64,000 nt of DNA. It comes from Fallopia convolvulus. Its lineage: Eukaryota > Streptophyta > Magnoliopsida > Caryophyllales > Polygonaceae. The notes under the pieces were generated by a model. It had not been told where the DNA came from, searched no databases, and saw only the letters and a list, made by a program, of their open reading frames with translations. Location: positions 15,232,501 through 15,296,500 of the forward strand of contig OZ024724.1 in the NCBI GenBank assembly GCA_964016875.1, in the 5' to 3' direction. Positions 23,335 to 35,549 of the stretch are shown here, piece by piece. Within the stretch, counting starts at the first letter, position 1. Every line of letters begins with the position of its first letter. Made by a program: the position numbers and the translations under genes.

Positions 23335-24252
23335 CAATATGCTATGCATATGCTCTTAATCTTATATGACTGTCGAATGACGTATGCATTTTGGTCGGGG
23401 ATGTTACAATACAACTGCTTCATTGATGTGGTCATATCTGGATACTTTTCCCTTAGGAATGTCATGGATTGCCTAGGTTCTATATCTGCCAAAGCCATAT
23501 TTCTTGCGTCAATCCTTTGATCCTCAGTCAGTCGGCCCGCAAACGGATAACCCTCTAGACTGGTGGAAAATTCATGGTTGTGGTTACCACATTCGACCCT
23601 TAAGTGTCACTTCTTGGTCTTTCTGTCCCTCCAACCTATCAACTCGAACGAGCAACCATTCTTTCTAGTACGAGGACGAGGTTTAAGCTCATCAGCGACC
23701 CCTAAATTCTTAACCATTATACGTGGTATGCCCTTTTTCCCGCTTTGTACTGACCGCCTAATACACATCCCAAACTGATCATTGTCGGCCATGAGTTTTT
23801 GGTGGTGAGTACAATGTTTAACTCCTCCCTATCTCACGGGCCCACTTTATCATAGGTTCTCGTTCCTCCCACTAACAATTATTTGCAAAATAACTGGAAA
23901 AATCTGGAAATTGAATAACATATAATAATAAAAAAACTAATTAGAATTTTTTTTATCTTAATATCTAAACTTAATAATAATGCCATACCTGATTTGATTC
24001 AAGATTATAAACGACGCCATAATTGTGCTCATTTGAAACCTCATCTCCTCCATCATCGTCATCAACGTACTCCTCGTTTAAATCAAATGGAGCCGATGGT
24101 TTTGACCCTCACACCATCAACGACTACGTAAAATTACGAAATATTTAGGAAATAATATCGAAGCGTATAAATTTAATGGAAAAAACTTAATAAATTGCTT
24201 AAAAATAAGTAATTAACTTACATTAAATTTTACAATCAACGAATTCGCCATT
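23335..24252 (-). pseudogene. FAR1/MuDR-type (MULE) transposase N-terminal remnant
   Basis: From 24252 the minus strand reads MANSLIVKFN up to a donor GTAAGT. After an acceptor (about 24126) comes a stretch with PFDLNEEYVDDDDGGDEVSN and a donor after NLESNQ (about 23990). A third piece from 23792 reads MADNDQFGMCIRRSVQSGKK, then GCSFELIGWRDRKTKK, a stop, and HLRVECGNHNHEFSTSLEGY, PFAGRLTEDQRIDARNMA and DMTTSMKQLYCNI. The C..H.H with GxxxAGRLT and the TT..KQ(I/L)YN-type end are the FAR1 DNA-binding domain shared by FRS proteins and MuDR transposases. Stops are present and the catalytic DDE and SWIM domains are absent, so it is a truncated relic. Confidence 0.7.
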
Positions 24253-25015
24253 CCGAAAAAAATTTGAAAGTGAATTTTTGTAGAGAAGAATGAAATGAAT
24301 TTTTGGATGTGAAAATGGGTTTGGGGTAGGGTTTAAAGAGAGGGATGAAATCCACCAGTTTGTAAATAATTACAACGGGTGGATAATCGATCGGAGGGAC
24401 CGAGTAGTCGGCCGAGGGACGTGTAATCGGTCACCTCGACTAACTACATTGTCCTTTTCGAGGCCCCAGCACGTCGATCGAGGTGACTGACTGGGGGAGC
24501 TCGTAATGTCTGACATGGGATCAGGCGAAAAAAAGGCTTTTTTTTTTGAGAAATTATGTTTTGCCCATTTGAAATAAAATATAAGTACATGATTTAAGAT
24601 ACTACATTACGACAAATTTTGAAGTATAAATGGTCAAACCTTGTGTATGGACTAAGTTATAGAATATTATTAACATGGCATTATTAGAAGGTGTTTCAGC
24701 TCCCAACTTCTCCCACTGAAAACAGGAATAAGAGAATGTGTACTTGATTGCATTCAATGAAGTGGATTAGTTTTGAAACAAGTCAATTTGCTCACTCTTG
24801 AGTCTTACACAATTTTGTCATTAATTCTGGGTCCTCCAAAGTACCCACACAATTGACAATACCAACCCTTTTGTCTATTTATAATTTTGTTCACTCTTTT
24901 ACTACGTTAATTAATAATCGCTTGACTTCGAGATTTTATATTATTTATCAGATTTACATGTAAAAACGCTCTCTTTCTGGCTTTCCCCTCCTGCTTAGCG
25001 ACGCTTGGTTTTTTT

Positions 25016-26677
25016 ATGTCGGAAACCACCATGATGGTGGTGGCTGCCGGACAGCCACCGCCATCATCCCAGAACCCCCCAACGGAACAGCCTTCTCAAC
25101 CCCGAACGTGGAAAGATCTGATTGTGAATGAAACGGGTATGCAAATACCTAAACTGGTCCCAGAGTTTTTGGAAGGAAAAATAAACATCTCCTTCCCTGC
25201 TGGTGAACTGGGAGATCCAGTTATCACCATTGCCCCTGAAGTTGTGATTGTCCTCGCGGAAGTTTGGCGCTCGTCTCTGATTGTGAAGGTTCTGGGAAGC
25301 TTCGTCCCGTTCCATGTTATGGATAGGAAGCTTCGTGACTTGTGGAAGCCCACCGGGAAGATGACTCTCGCTGACATGCCAAATGGTTACTATATAGTCA
25401 GATTCGACACTGAACAGGATTATATGAAGGCGATCACTGGTGGTCCGTGGATTATCTTCGGGCACTACCTTATCATTCGGGCTTGGTCCCCCGATTTTAA
25501 CCCAGAAACGGATATCATCACGACGTCCCCTGTTTGGGTTAGGATCGGCAAACTCCCAATTGTTTATTATGAAGAAGAACTCCTGATGCGTGTAGCCGCT
25601 GGTATTGGGCGACCGATCAAGGTTGATACCCGTACCCTGTTCTCCAACAGGTGCCGTTTTGCAAGAGTCTGCGTGGAAGTCGATCTCACCAAGCCGTTGA
25701 AGGGAACCGTGACAATTAACAATGTGAGGTACTTTCTGGAATATGAAGGTTTGAATCGGATATGTTTCTCATGTGGCCGCTATGGCCATCTTGCACCTCA
25801 ATGTCCAACGCCAAAACCAAACCTGGTCCAAGACGGCACTGTGCTATCTCAGAGTAACGCCATGAAAGGGACTGGTTCGCCGCCGGATGGTGCTGCTCTT
25901 GGTCCGATGGTTAACTCCGAGGGTGCCCACCATGGTCCATGGATGACCGTACAGAGGAAGAAAAAACAGGGGAAAGGAAAAGGCAACTCCGGTGAAGACG
26001 GTTCATCGGCCAAAGGAAGCAAATCAGCCTCCGGTGTGGAGGGTTCGGTTGGCGGGAAAACGAACCGTCCCAAGGACCTCGGGGGATGTGATGGTGGGAA
26101 ATCTCTCGCAATCAATGACCCGAACGTTGCCATTGAGAAAGGGAAGAACGTCATGACTATGCACGATCCCCAGAGTAGTGGGAAGACGGCGGAAGCTTCG
26201 GAATCTGGTACTAACACGTCAACTGGGTCGGGCCCCAAAAGTCCTTCTTGCCCTACGTTTAGTTTGGGCCCCACCAAAGCTAACCAAATGAAGCAGAAGA
26301 AGAACCCCAAGAGGAGAAATAAGAGTAAGAAAGAAGGGCCACCCGTGGACTTTAAAACCCAAGCAACATCTGGCCCGATTAAAAGGCCCCGGAATGAAAT
26401 AACTCATTTTACTTTCAACCCATATAAAGGGCAAGCTGAGAATAATTGTACTGGGCCGGCCCAACCGGAGAACATGATCTACCAAGGCGGTGTGTTTGGA
26501 AACCCAAATGAAAGAATGGAGGATGCAAGTAATTTGCAAGATGCTAATGACACACTTGCCGATCTCCGACGACAGATTGAGGTACAAGATCAAGCGGCCC
26601 GTGCTTTGGTTGAAACAAGTGGAGCCGATTCGATGCAAGAGGATGTTGACGGCAAGGTTGCTGTGCAGGACCAATAG
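25016..26677 (+). CDS. LINE ORF1 protein (DUF4283, CCHC zinc knuckle)
   Basis: 553-residue RNA-binding protein of a plant L1 element. Residues about 55-200 form the DUF4283 domain, with LWKPTGKMTLADMPNGYYIV, GGPWIIFGHYLIIRAWSP and SPVWVRIGKLPIVYYEEELL. A zinc knuckle CFSCGRYGHLAPQC follows at about residues 251-264. The C-terminal half is low-complexity, rich in Gly, Ser and Lys, with basic runs near residues 424-440 that may bind nucleic acid. It would coat LINE RNA and take part in the RNP. The start is the first Met after an AT-rich 5' region; the frame is intact. Confidence 0.92.
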   Translation: MSETTMMVVAAGQPPPSSQNPPTEQPSQPRTWKDLIVNETGMQIPKLVPEFLEGKINISFPAGELGDPVITIAPEVVIVLAEVWRSSLIVKVLGSFVPFHVMDRKLRDLWKPTGKMTLADMPNGYYIVRFDTEQDYMKAITGGPWIIFGHYLIIRAWSPDFNPETDIITTSPVWVRIGKLPIVYYEEELLMRVAAGIGRPIKVDTRTLFSNRCRFARVCVEVDLTKPLKGTVTINNVRYFLEYEGLNRICFSCGRYGHLAPQCPTPKPNLVQDGTVLSQSNAMKGTGSPPDGAALGPMVNSEGAHHGPWMTVQRKKKQGKGKGNSGEDGSSAKGSKSASGVEGSVGGKTNRPKDLGGCDGGKSLAINDPNVAIEKGKNVMTMHDPQSSGKTAEASESGTNTSTGSGPKSPSCPTFSLGPTKANQMKQKKNPKRRNKSKKEGPPVDFKTQATSGPIKRPRNEITHFTFNPYKGQAENNCTGPAQPENMIYQGGVFGNPNERMEDASNLQDANDTLADLRRQIEVQDQAARALVETSGADSMQEDVDGKVAVQDQ

Positions 26678-26720
26678 TTCGGGTTGGATCTGTTGCTTCG
26701 TTACCCTGTATATTCTCCTC

Positions 26721-29700
26721 ATGAATTGTATGTTCTGGAACTGTCGCGGAGCCGGTAACGACGGGTTCCGCAGGGCTATCCGTTACCTCATAAAACATCA
26801 CAAAATCAATGTTTTGGCGATCTTCGAGCCCAAGATCTCTGGTCCTCGCGCTGATCAAGTGTGTGGACGTCTTGATTTCTCGCATTCCACTCGTATTGAA
26901 GCCGTGGGCTTCGCGGGTGGAATCTGGCTTCTTTGGAATAATGACATTGCGGATGTACATGTTGTAAGGCTTTACGATCGGTTCATCCATGCCTTGGTAA
27001 AATACAACGGTAAGACTGTCAATCTGATCGTTATTTATGCACCTCTGGATGTTACTGACCGGAAACCTTTTTGGAATGATTTGCAGGGTCTCACTCGGAC
27101 AACTCATGGCCCTATCATTCTCGGCGGAGATTTTAACTGTGTTCTTAACAGCTGGGAGAGTATTGGCACCGTGGATTTGCTATCCCCGGATTCTAGTGAA
27201 TTTCAGTCCTGGGTGGATGACGCTTGCTTGATTGATTTGGGGTTCACGGGTGCGAATTTCACCTGGTCTACTGGCACTACTAGTTAAACATTCAAGGCCC
27301 GTCGACTTGATAGAGTTCTGGTTAACCCTGGTGCCCATCTGGATTGGCCGGATGCTACTGTCAGACATCTCCCTGCCTTCGGGTCTGATCACGCCCCCGT
27401 CCTCCTTAGCCTGGTGACGGACCGAGTGTCAAACAGGACGAGGCGCCCTTTCCGCTTTGAGGCTGCTTGGCTTACTCATGCCTCGTTCTCGGACCTCCTC
27501 ACGGTTAATTGGAACAAGAACGTGAATGCTCCAAGGGCCCTCGCAGATTTCAAAGAAGCAGTGATTAAGTGGAATAAAGAGATATTCGGCAACATTTGTA
27601 ATATCCGAGTTTCTTAAGTCGAGTTTCTTAAGTCGACGACCAATCGAGTTCTAAATTTTTTTTAGTAACTTCGTTGAGGGACTAACTAATTAATTTGTTA
27701 TCAAAACTTAAATCCTTATCAAATCCTATTACTAATTAATTTAGTAACTTCCACGTTTTTTATATATATAAATACGTAGACTTCTTCAAAAAATTTTATT
27801 TTTTTATCTTTACCAAATTAAAACTCATCCTTATCAATCCGTATCAAATCAACCCAACCTCCTGATCTCCTACGCGTTCAACCTCTTAGTCAATCACGGA
27901 TTCTACCGAAAAATCCGGATCAAACTATTAAAACCCCTCAAAGACAGCTTAGGATCAATTCTATCCTTAGGAATCGCGTAGCGCCCTTTTCAGCGAAGAA
28001 GCCAGGGAGGACTCACCGGACTTACCAACGCAGCGACGATCGAGTTTGGTAAGGATATAGCTTTCCGTCCCCTTTCTCCATTGACTTAGAATTCTGTTGT
28101 TCTTCTTCCCTTCGTTCATTCTCATTGGCTTTCCGATCAATTTTTGTTTGACCCGCCGTAGGATAGGACGTTCTTGGGAAGGCAGTAAAGACCGTCAGAA
28201 CTCGTCGCCGCCGTCATCGCCGTTCGTGACGATCCTGGTGAGATTTCCTTCCTCTGCTTCCCTAAATCCCATCATGTTCAATTTTTTTTTTTTTCGGGAG
28301 GGACTACCTTTCCTCCTATGAGTTGAGACTGGTGGCGGATTTGGGTGGTGGCGGAAATAGGAGCGGGGGTTAGGCGAAGTGAGTAGGCACGATCATAGAT
28401 CACCGGCGGGGAGAGTGGGGCTGGGAAAATTAGGACGTTCGGGTGAGGAAGAAAGGGAGTGGGGCCTGGTCAAATTCTATAGTTCGGTCAACTGTTGGGT
28501 TTGGCTGGATAGTTGGGCCACTCAACATGGTGTTGGGTTAAAATTATATGTTATATGAATGGATGCTTTGGTTGGGTAAATTAATTGGGTTTGGAAAAAG
28601 GGCTTAAGCAAATTAATTTGTTCGGTTGGCTTAGTTTCGGAAGTGTACAATGGTGTAGTAGCATGCATTAGTGAGTGTAGATTAGAATATTTATATTTTT
28701 TTGGTATAAATCGTATTAGGTAATATCTAGCGGGGTGGGTTAGTATTTACATTTTTTTTTATGTACGAATAAATTAGTGTTGTTGGTTGAATTTGAAGGT
28801 TAGAAGGACTAACAATTTTAAGTGGGTCACTTTTATTTGTAAGTCGGGTTCGTAAAATAAGGGTTGTTGATCCAAACGTTGTTGAGAGGTAGTAAGAGTC
28901 GAACCTAATCTTTTCGTCATATATTCTACTAGGAAATCGTTCGTCGTGCTCTTATTTTTCCGTCTGCTTCGAAGGATTCCTAGTTTCAAGGTAAGTCGTT
29001 TTTCGACTTGCTCGGTTCTTTTCTCCCTTGTTAGATTGCATATCGATATTGTAGGGCGGGTTTTGGGAACTAGTCCCGAATAACTTTTAAATTGATTTGA
29101 ACTCCTTGTGTGTTGTGTGCGTTAATGATTTTAAATGTGTTTTATCGAAAATTATTTTGGAACGTTTTCTCTGTGTTGGTACCGTTTCCGACACGGCCCA
29201 TTGTAGCTGGTGTTGAGGAAGAGTTGGCTACTTTGACCCGTGTGACTGGGAAAATCGTACCCCTTCAAACGAAAACTATTATCTGTGTGTTTTTGGCAAG
29301 CGCTCCAGTGGAGGCTTATCCCGGAGTTAGAAGGGAGATTGGGAAGTGGAGTGGGAGAGCCTGCCTCTGCACTCGGCGCGGTGATGAGCGCCTTGGAAGT
29401 CGGATTGTGGACAAAGGAAGAATTGCATTGTTGTGTGACTGTGATTGCAAATGCGTATGTGACTGTTGTGACTGACATAACTAATTTAGGTATTGGCCTT
29501 TAGAGTTATGATTGCGGTTGTGGATTTGTATGCTAACTATAGATAACTGATTTTAAAACGTTCTATAATCTCCGTATTCTTTCTAGCTTGGTAGATTAGA
29601 CGCTGACCCTTCAGGGAACATTTTTCAGTTCCAGGTATGAATCAGGGAGCCGTGCAGGAACCGAGGCAAGATGGCGGGCCGGAGCGGTAAAGAGCGCGTG

Positions 29701-32700
29701 TCATAGTGGGATTAGTTTTTATTAGTTATTTATAATAGTTAGGATGTTGATTTTAATATGTGTTAGACAGAGTTGGAATTTTGTTTCGGTTATTATCTTT
29801 TTGGTTCAAATAGTTCAGTTTCAGTAGGCGTTGTGACGTATTTGATTATTTATAATTTTTGGGGATTCATGCATTATTACGTTTTCTAAGTTTTATTAAA
29901 TAAAGGTTGGTTGTTTTATTATGTTTTCTCGTCGTGCCCGAGTTGTAAGGTCCTACAGTGTAGTTGTCAACCTAAATAATAGTACCTTGTAAGGTCTATT
30001 CCCTAGTAGTGCCTCGTCGGAAGACGGGGTGTTACAACATTCATATAAGGAAACAAAAACTTATGAAGCGTCTCGCCGGGATTCAAAAGGCTCTTGCTAA
30101 TGGGCCGAATACTTACCTTATAAATCTTGAAAAAACCCTTCAAGCGGAACTCAGTCTGACTCTTGAGCAAGAAGAACTTCTTTGGTTCCAAAAGTCGAGG
30201 GAGAATTGGCTTTTGTCTGGTGATAGGAATACCTCGTTCTTCCATATGTCCACAATTGTGCGTAGGCGGCGCAATAAGATCACCACCCTCTTAACGGATG
30301 ACAATGTGATGCTGGAGGATAAGCAGCTTGTTGAGGAATCGGCTGTCAATTTCTTCAAGGCTTTGTACGCCCCGCAGCCGCTCCAAGTTGATTGTGATGG
30401 CCTTATCTACAATGCCTTTCCCGCTATCAGTTTAGAGAGATGGAATTTGCTGGTCTCTACCATTTCTGAGACTGAAATTTGTGATGCTATTAATCAGATG
30501 GGCAGCCTTAAAGTCCCGAGGATTGACGGTTATCAAGCCCTTTTCTTCCAAAAGTGTTGGACCTCGGTTGGTTCTACAATCAAGGCGTTTGTCCACGACT
30601 TTTTCAGAAGTGGAAAGCTCCCGGAAGGGGTGAATGAGACGCTTATTGTTCTACTTGCCAAGGTCGCCAAACCTGAACGAATTACTCAATTCCGCCCAAT
30701 CAGTTTGTGCAATGTTGTGTACAAGCTCATCACCAAAATTATGGTCAATAGGATGCGGCCGCTGCTTAATGATCTAATCGGGCCGATGCAGGGAAGCTTT
30801 CTCCCTGGACGACTTATCTCGGACAACATCGTGTTGGTTCAAGAGCTCGTGCATTCGATGAGGAAGAAGCAAGGCAGGAAGGGTTGGATGTTGTTGAATA
30901 TTGACTTGGAAAAGGCCTACGACCGGCTTAATTGGGATTTCATTCTCGATACTCTTCGCGACGCCGGCTTCCCGAATGAGTGGGTGAATTGGATTAAAGA
31001 ATGTATTACTTCGACTAAGATGAAGCTGCTTTGGAATGGTGAGATGACGGAGTCCTTTGTTCCTACCCGAGGTATCCGACAGGGGGACCCCATGTCCCCG
31101 TATCTGTTCGTGTTGTGTATGGAAAAATTGAGCCAAATGATTCAACACTCGGTTAATCATGGGGAATGACGGCCAGCTCGTATTACACGCAATGGCCCGG
31201 ATATTTCCCACGTCCTATTTGCCGACGATGTTGTGTTGGTGGCTGAAGCTTCCGTGAATCAACTCCGAATCATCAATGATATCTTGGACCGCTTCTGCAA
31301 GGCTTCCGGTCAGAAAATAAACTTGGCAAAGTCAAAACTTTTTGTCTCTCGGAATGTTGATGGGAACTTGAAGCAAAATCTTAAAGATGAATGTGGATTT
31401 GAAATCACGTCTGATTTGGGCAGCTATCTTGGTATGCCAATTCTGCACAAAAAAGTCACCAAAGATACTTTCGCACCGCTACTGGACAAAGTTAATGGGA
31501 GACTCGCCTCTTGGAAAGGGAAGTTTCTTAGTCTTGCTGGTCGAATTACCTTGGCGAAATCTGTTCTCTCAACGATTCCAACCTATTCAATGTCTACTGT
31601 CATTCTTCCCCAGGACACGTGTGACAAGCTGGACCAGGCAATTCGCAATTTTATCTGGGATCACGGGGACGATAGGAGAAAACTGCACCTTGTCGCTTGG
31701 CGTGATATGTGCAGACCCAAAGTGGATGGGGGATTGGGACTTAGACCCATGAAATCGATTAATCTGGCAACTATCGGCAAAACCGGGTGGCGTCTGATTC
31801 ATGATAATTCGGGACTTTGGAGCTCCATTTTGAAAGCTAAGTATATTAGAGAGTCTGGAAACAATGTCCAGGCTTCGTCGTTTGTTTGGCAGAGTATACG
31901 AACGGGGATTCAGCAGGTGGTTGTCAAAGGAAGTCGATGGGTGCTTGGTGATGGTCGCTCGGTGTTATTCTGGACTGATCTTTGGCTTGGGGAGAATCGT
32001 CTGCTGGACATTGCTGTCGGCTCGGTTGAGGATGATCAATTGCGATGGGCGGCTAACGACTACTGGTCTCCGCATGAGGGGTGGAATTGGGACTTACTAA
32101 GCCCGGTTCTACCCAACTCGATCCTGATGCAACTTGCAGCTATGGCCCCGGCGGAAGAAACTGAAAATGGTGACGCTCTGGGCTGGAGGTTCACTTCTGA
32201 TGGCAGCTACTCGATCGCATCAGCTTACGATTATGTGGTTACTGATGGCGTGAGGAGCGGGAATGACAGGGACATCTATAAGAGCATCTGGAAACTGAAA
32301 GTACAAGAACGAATTAGGACGTTTATTTGGCTCGCGATCCGGGGCAGTATCCTGACTAATTGCGAGCGTCGCCGACGTCACTTGGCAGCAAATGACACCT
32401 GCGTACTATGCAACGCAGCCCCTGAATCTTTGTTGCATTTATTCCGTGATTGCGATGCTATTCGGGGTTTGTGGCAGTCCATTCTCCCACCTGATGTGGC
32501 TACTGATTTTTTTACTCTTCCTTTTGCAGGATGGATGCGAACGAACCTCATATCTCGATGGCGCTTTGATGATGGAATCGATTGGTCGGCCACGTTTGCT
32601 ACGACGCTTTGGTGGACATGGAAGTGGAGGAATGAAAAAGTCTTTCGGGACACGAGACGAGTGCACGATGCAACTAGCTTTGTTCGGGCGAAGGCTAAGG

Positions 32701-33278
32701 AGTACAACGACTTGTGGCTGTCAAGAAACATGAGGCCTGACACTATAAGGAAAACCGAGGCTATGGTTGCGTGGTGTAGGCCAGCTCAGGGGTGGATTAA
32801 AGTCAACACGGACGGGTCCGTGGCCAGCGATGGAAGGGCTACTGCGGCAGGTGTTCTTAGAGATTCGGATGGCAGATGGATCAGCGGCTTTGTCCATAAC
32901 ATCGGGCTTTGTACGGTGCCCAAGGCGGAGTTGTGGGGTATCTTGGATGGCCTCACTTTTGCGTGGGACCGTGGCTTTCGGAATGTCGTCCTTGAATCGG
33001 ACTCGGCGCTCGTGGTTAATCTTCTCAGCAAATTTGTTGCCCCGACACATCCTCTTGCCAGCCTGGCTTCTAAATGCCAAGGCTTCCTCACTCGGAATTG
33101 GAATATCCGAGTCACTCACGTCTTCAGGGAAGCGAATGTTGTCGCCGACTCCCTTGCTAGTTTAGCCTTTTCTTTTCCGCTCGGTTGTCATGAACTGTCC
33201 GACCCACCTGTGGGTACGACCCCCATCCTTTTGGATGATGTTAGAGGGAGAGCGTTCCCTCGTCTTGTTGGTGACTAG
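26721..33278 (+). pseudogene. LINE ORF2: endonuclease, reverse transcriptase, RNase H (broken)
   Basis: Starts MNCMFWNCRGAGNDGFRRAI, the APE-type endonuclease, with YAPLD, GGDFNC and GSDHAPVLL (catalytic Asp-His near 27388). A TAA at 27286-27288 interrupts it (TGTTS-stop-TFKARRLDR). The frame continues to IFGNI at 27596, where the LTR insertion sits, and resumes at 30042 as HIRKQKLMKRLAGIQ. RT motifs follow: FRPISLCNVVYKLITKIM, NIDLEKAYDRLNWDFI, GIRQGDPMSPYLF, then TGA at 31167-31169 (a Trp codon by context), then FADDVVLVAEAS with the catalytic pair. The zf-RVT region (CVLCNAAPESLLHLFRDC) and an RNase H domain (VNTDGSVASDGRATAAGV, AELWGILDGL, ESDSALVV) complete it. Retention of RNase H marks a plant L1 subgroup. 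Confidence 0.93.
27597..30036 (+). mobile_element. 2.44 kb LTR-type insertion (probable solo LTR) in LINE ORF2
   Basis: Starts TGTAATATCCGAG and ends ACGGGGTGTTACA, with ACATT at 27592-27596 and 30037-30041, a 5 bp target duplication. Its removal restores the LINE reading IFGNIHIRKQK. No gag, pol, PBS or polypurine tract was seen; the open frames near 29110-29500 have no motifs. TG..CA ends, 5 bp duplication, length and T-rich content fit a solo LTR of a large-LTR Ty3/gypsy lineage produced by LTR-LTR recombination; a short non-coding LTR derivative is the alternative. Confidence 0.8.
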
Positions 33279-33352
33279 TTATCTGTTTGAATAAAATTCC
33301 CGAAAGAACGTAGTTCTTTCTTCGACCAAAAAAAAAATAATTGCTTGACTTC

Positions 33353-35549
33353 AGTAATTAGTCAATACTGTACAACTTTTTTCTTACTCAAGTACTTCCT
33401 TATATTTTGGGCAATTAAAATCAAGTTATTTGAACTATTTTACCACTTATACCACATTTAACATGATCAGGATTTGTAAACTCTTAAATTTTCAGTAGGC
33501 CGTAGTTAGTCGGGGGCGAAAGATTACATCGGTTATGTTATTTATTATTTTAAATACTATATAAGTTTAGATCCACATTTCAACCCAAAAGCTTAAGCTA
33601 TTGGGTAGGAGTTTGACCTTATATATGAGTATTTTTCCTCTTAGTTTCCGATGCGGCATATATATATCCTAATCTCTCAACACGCCCTTCCTCAAGTGCA
33701 ACTAGTCTAGCTTAGTTGACACTTAGCAAACGTTATTTAAGGGTGGCTAGCTCAATCATGCCTTTAGGACTACAAAACAAACAAGCGTAGCTCAAATACA
33801 TTTCCATGGTGAGCTAGCTCAATTCAACTAGAAAACACCCTGGATCGGACCCACTCTGATACAATCTTAAATTCCCGGTGGGCTGTAGTTAATCGAGAGC
33901 GAGAGATTACATCAATTATATTAGTATTTATTATTTTTAATATAAGTTTGAACCTACCTTTCAACCCAAGGGTTTCAATGTTTAACCTTAGGCGAATTTG
34001 CGAATATGCCCCCAAATAAGTCGATAAATTAAAAAATATCCTACTTTAGGTTAAATTGCAAGAGTGTCCTTTTGGGCATTTTTTCTAATAAAAACTTCTG
34101 CTTTTCTATTTACTACTGTATTAAATTATAAAATAAAAAACATTCAAAAAAAAGTGTTAGATAAAAATGACGAAAAAAAAGGAAAACAAAAACGTAATCT
34201 TATTTGATAAGATCTAATTTGTTTAGATCTTAAACTCACATTTAATTTAATAATCTTATTTATAAAAAAAAATGACGATAAAAAGAGAAAAAGGTCATAC
34301 ATGATTACATATGAAGGTGACAATTGCTGCAGGAGCGACCACTTGGCATGGTCTTTGCCATTTGCCAATACCATTTCTTGCTATTGCCCTTAAAACTAGT
34401 TCTTGACTACTACGGCTTAACTTCACAATTAGAATTCCCCTGCAATTATAGATGCTATAAATAAAAAAAACAGCCATATATATTCAGCGTAGTAACACAA
34501 ACAAATAAGGGCAACTTTACCTAAGATCTATTACTACATGTAAATGCCAACGATCAGTCTGCTGGTGCACTTATTTACTAGCTTGTACTGGTCATAATTG
34601 GGTTGATGGTTATCATGGGTCAACAAAGATATATAATTGGCTTGATTGTTCATAAAGTTCATAAAACTCGTTGAGAATTAAGCATTCATTTTCTAAAACA
34701 ATGGTTAGTATGTTTAGGGTATCACTAATTTTCCTCGTATCTGGAATTTAATATTCAGTGTACCATCGCATATAAAAGGAGATAACTGATCCTAATTAGG
34801 TTGATAGTTAGTATGTTTGAGGCCGCCGTCTACTTTGCTACTGCCGGAAAATTTCATGACCGGATCGGAGTTTGCTTGTGAAGAATTATTTAATTAAAAT
34901 AAGAATTTCATACGTTTTTTGAAAAAAAAAATTTAATTTGTTTTAAAAAGATTTGAATTTTTTAGAACGTGGCACTTGTCTACCTAATTTGACTACAGTG
35001 CCGGTCTCGCCCCGGGCCATTGCATTATTAAAGGGAGGTTTTTATTCCATCGATAAAATTAAAATACTGTAATTCCAAGTTAACCTTCTTATCTTCCAAA
35101 GGATTTTGGGGTTTCGGTTGGGAGTTTGCAAAGCCCATTGGGATTCAGAACTCGACAAATTGGCCTCTGTTCACATGCCCTGATTCTGCTTTCAATGTTG
35201 TAATTTTTACCCTTTTATTTTGATATATTATCATCTGTCAATCATATTATTGTCTATTGTACTACTCCAAGGGATCTCTATTGGCTTCGGCATTCAAAAA
35301 GAAGGGATTTCCACCAAATCCCACCCACTACATCAAGTAGCAACCGACACCCTTTGCAAACCCAAAATCACCATCGGTGACATTTTCAACTGTGGGGGTT
35401 CATCATGTTTAAGTCATCAAAAGTGGTTCTTATAGGAACATTAAAACAACCCTTTGTTAACCAACAAAACATGATTACATGAACAAGTAAATCTTAGTTA
35501 GACAACATGACCAATAGGAATGAAATTAGAACCCATCACATACTACTAT
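33353..35549. other. Intergenic region with a diverged direct repeat
   Basis: No gene recognised. Around 33490-33600 and 33866-33975 the same about 110 bp recurs in diverged form (GTAGTTAGTCGGGGGCGAAA against GTAGTTAATCGAGAGCGAGA, then TTTATTATTTT and TTTCAACCCAA). The rest is AT-rich. The last 200-300 bases may include the IQD 3' UTR. Confidence 0.5.

Larger units (their letters stand above)
24913..33352 (+). mobile_element. Near-complete L1-type LINE with 17 bp TSD (interrupted)
   Basis: AATAATCGCTTGACTTC at 24913-24929 is repeated with one change at 33336-33352 directly after an A tract (33328-33337), i.e. a target-site duplication from target-primed reverse transcription. Between them lie a short 5' region, ORF1 (25016-26677), a 43 bp gap and ORF2 (26721-33278). 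Without the 2440 bp LTR insertion (27597-30036) and one of its 5 bp duplications the element is about 5.96 kb, full length for plant L1. Only two stop mutations were found in ORF2, so insertion was fairly recent. Confidence 0.93.

Noticed and set aside
25064..26722. Minus-strand open frames of 133-167 codons over LINE ORF1
   Set aside because: Complement of a verified ORF1; no motif or start context.
27597..30036. LINE intron
   Set aside because: The segment has TG..CA ends and a 5 bp ACATT duplication, so it is an insertion; splice signals do not match the junctions.
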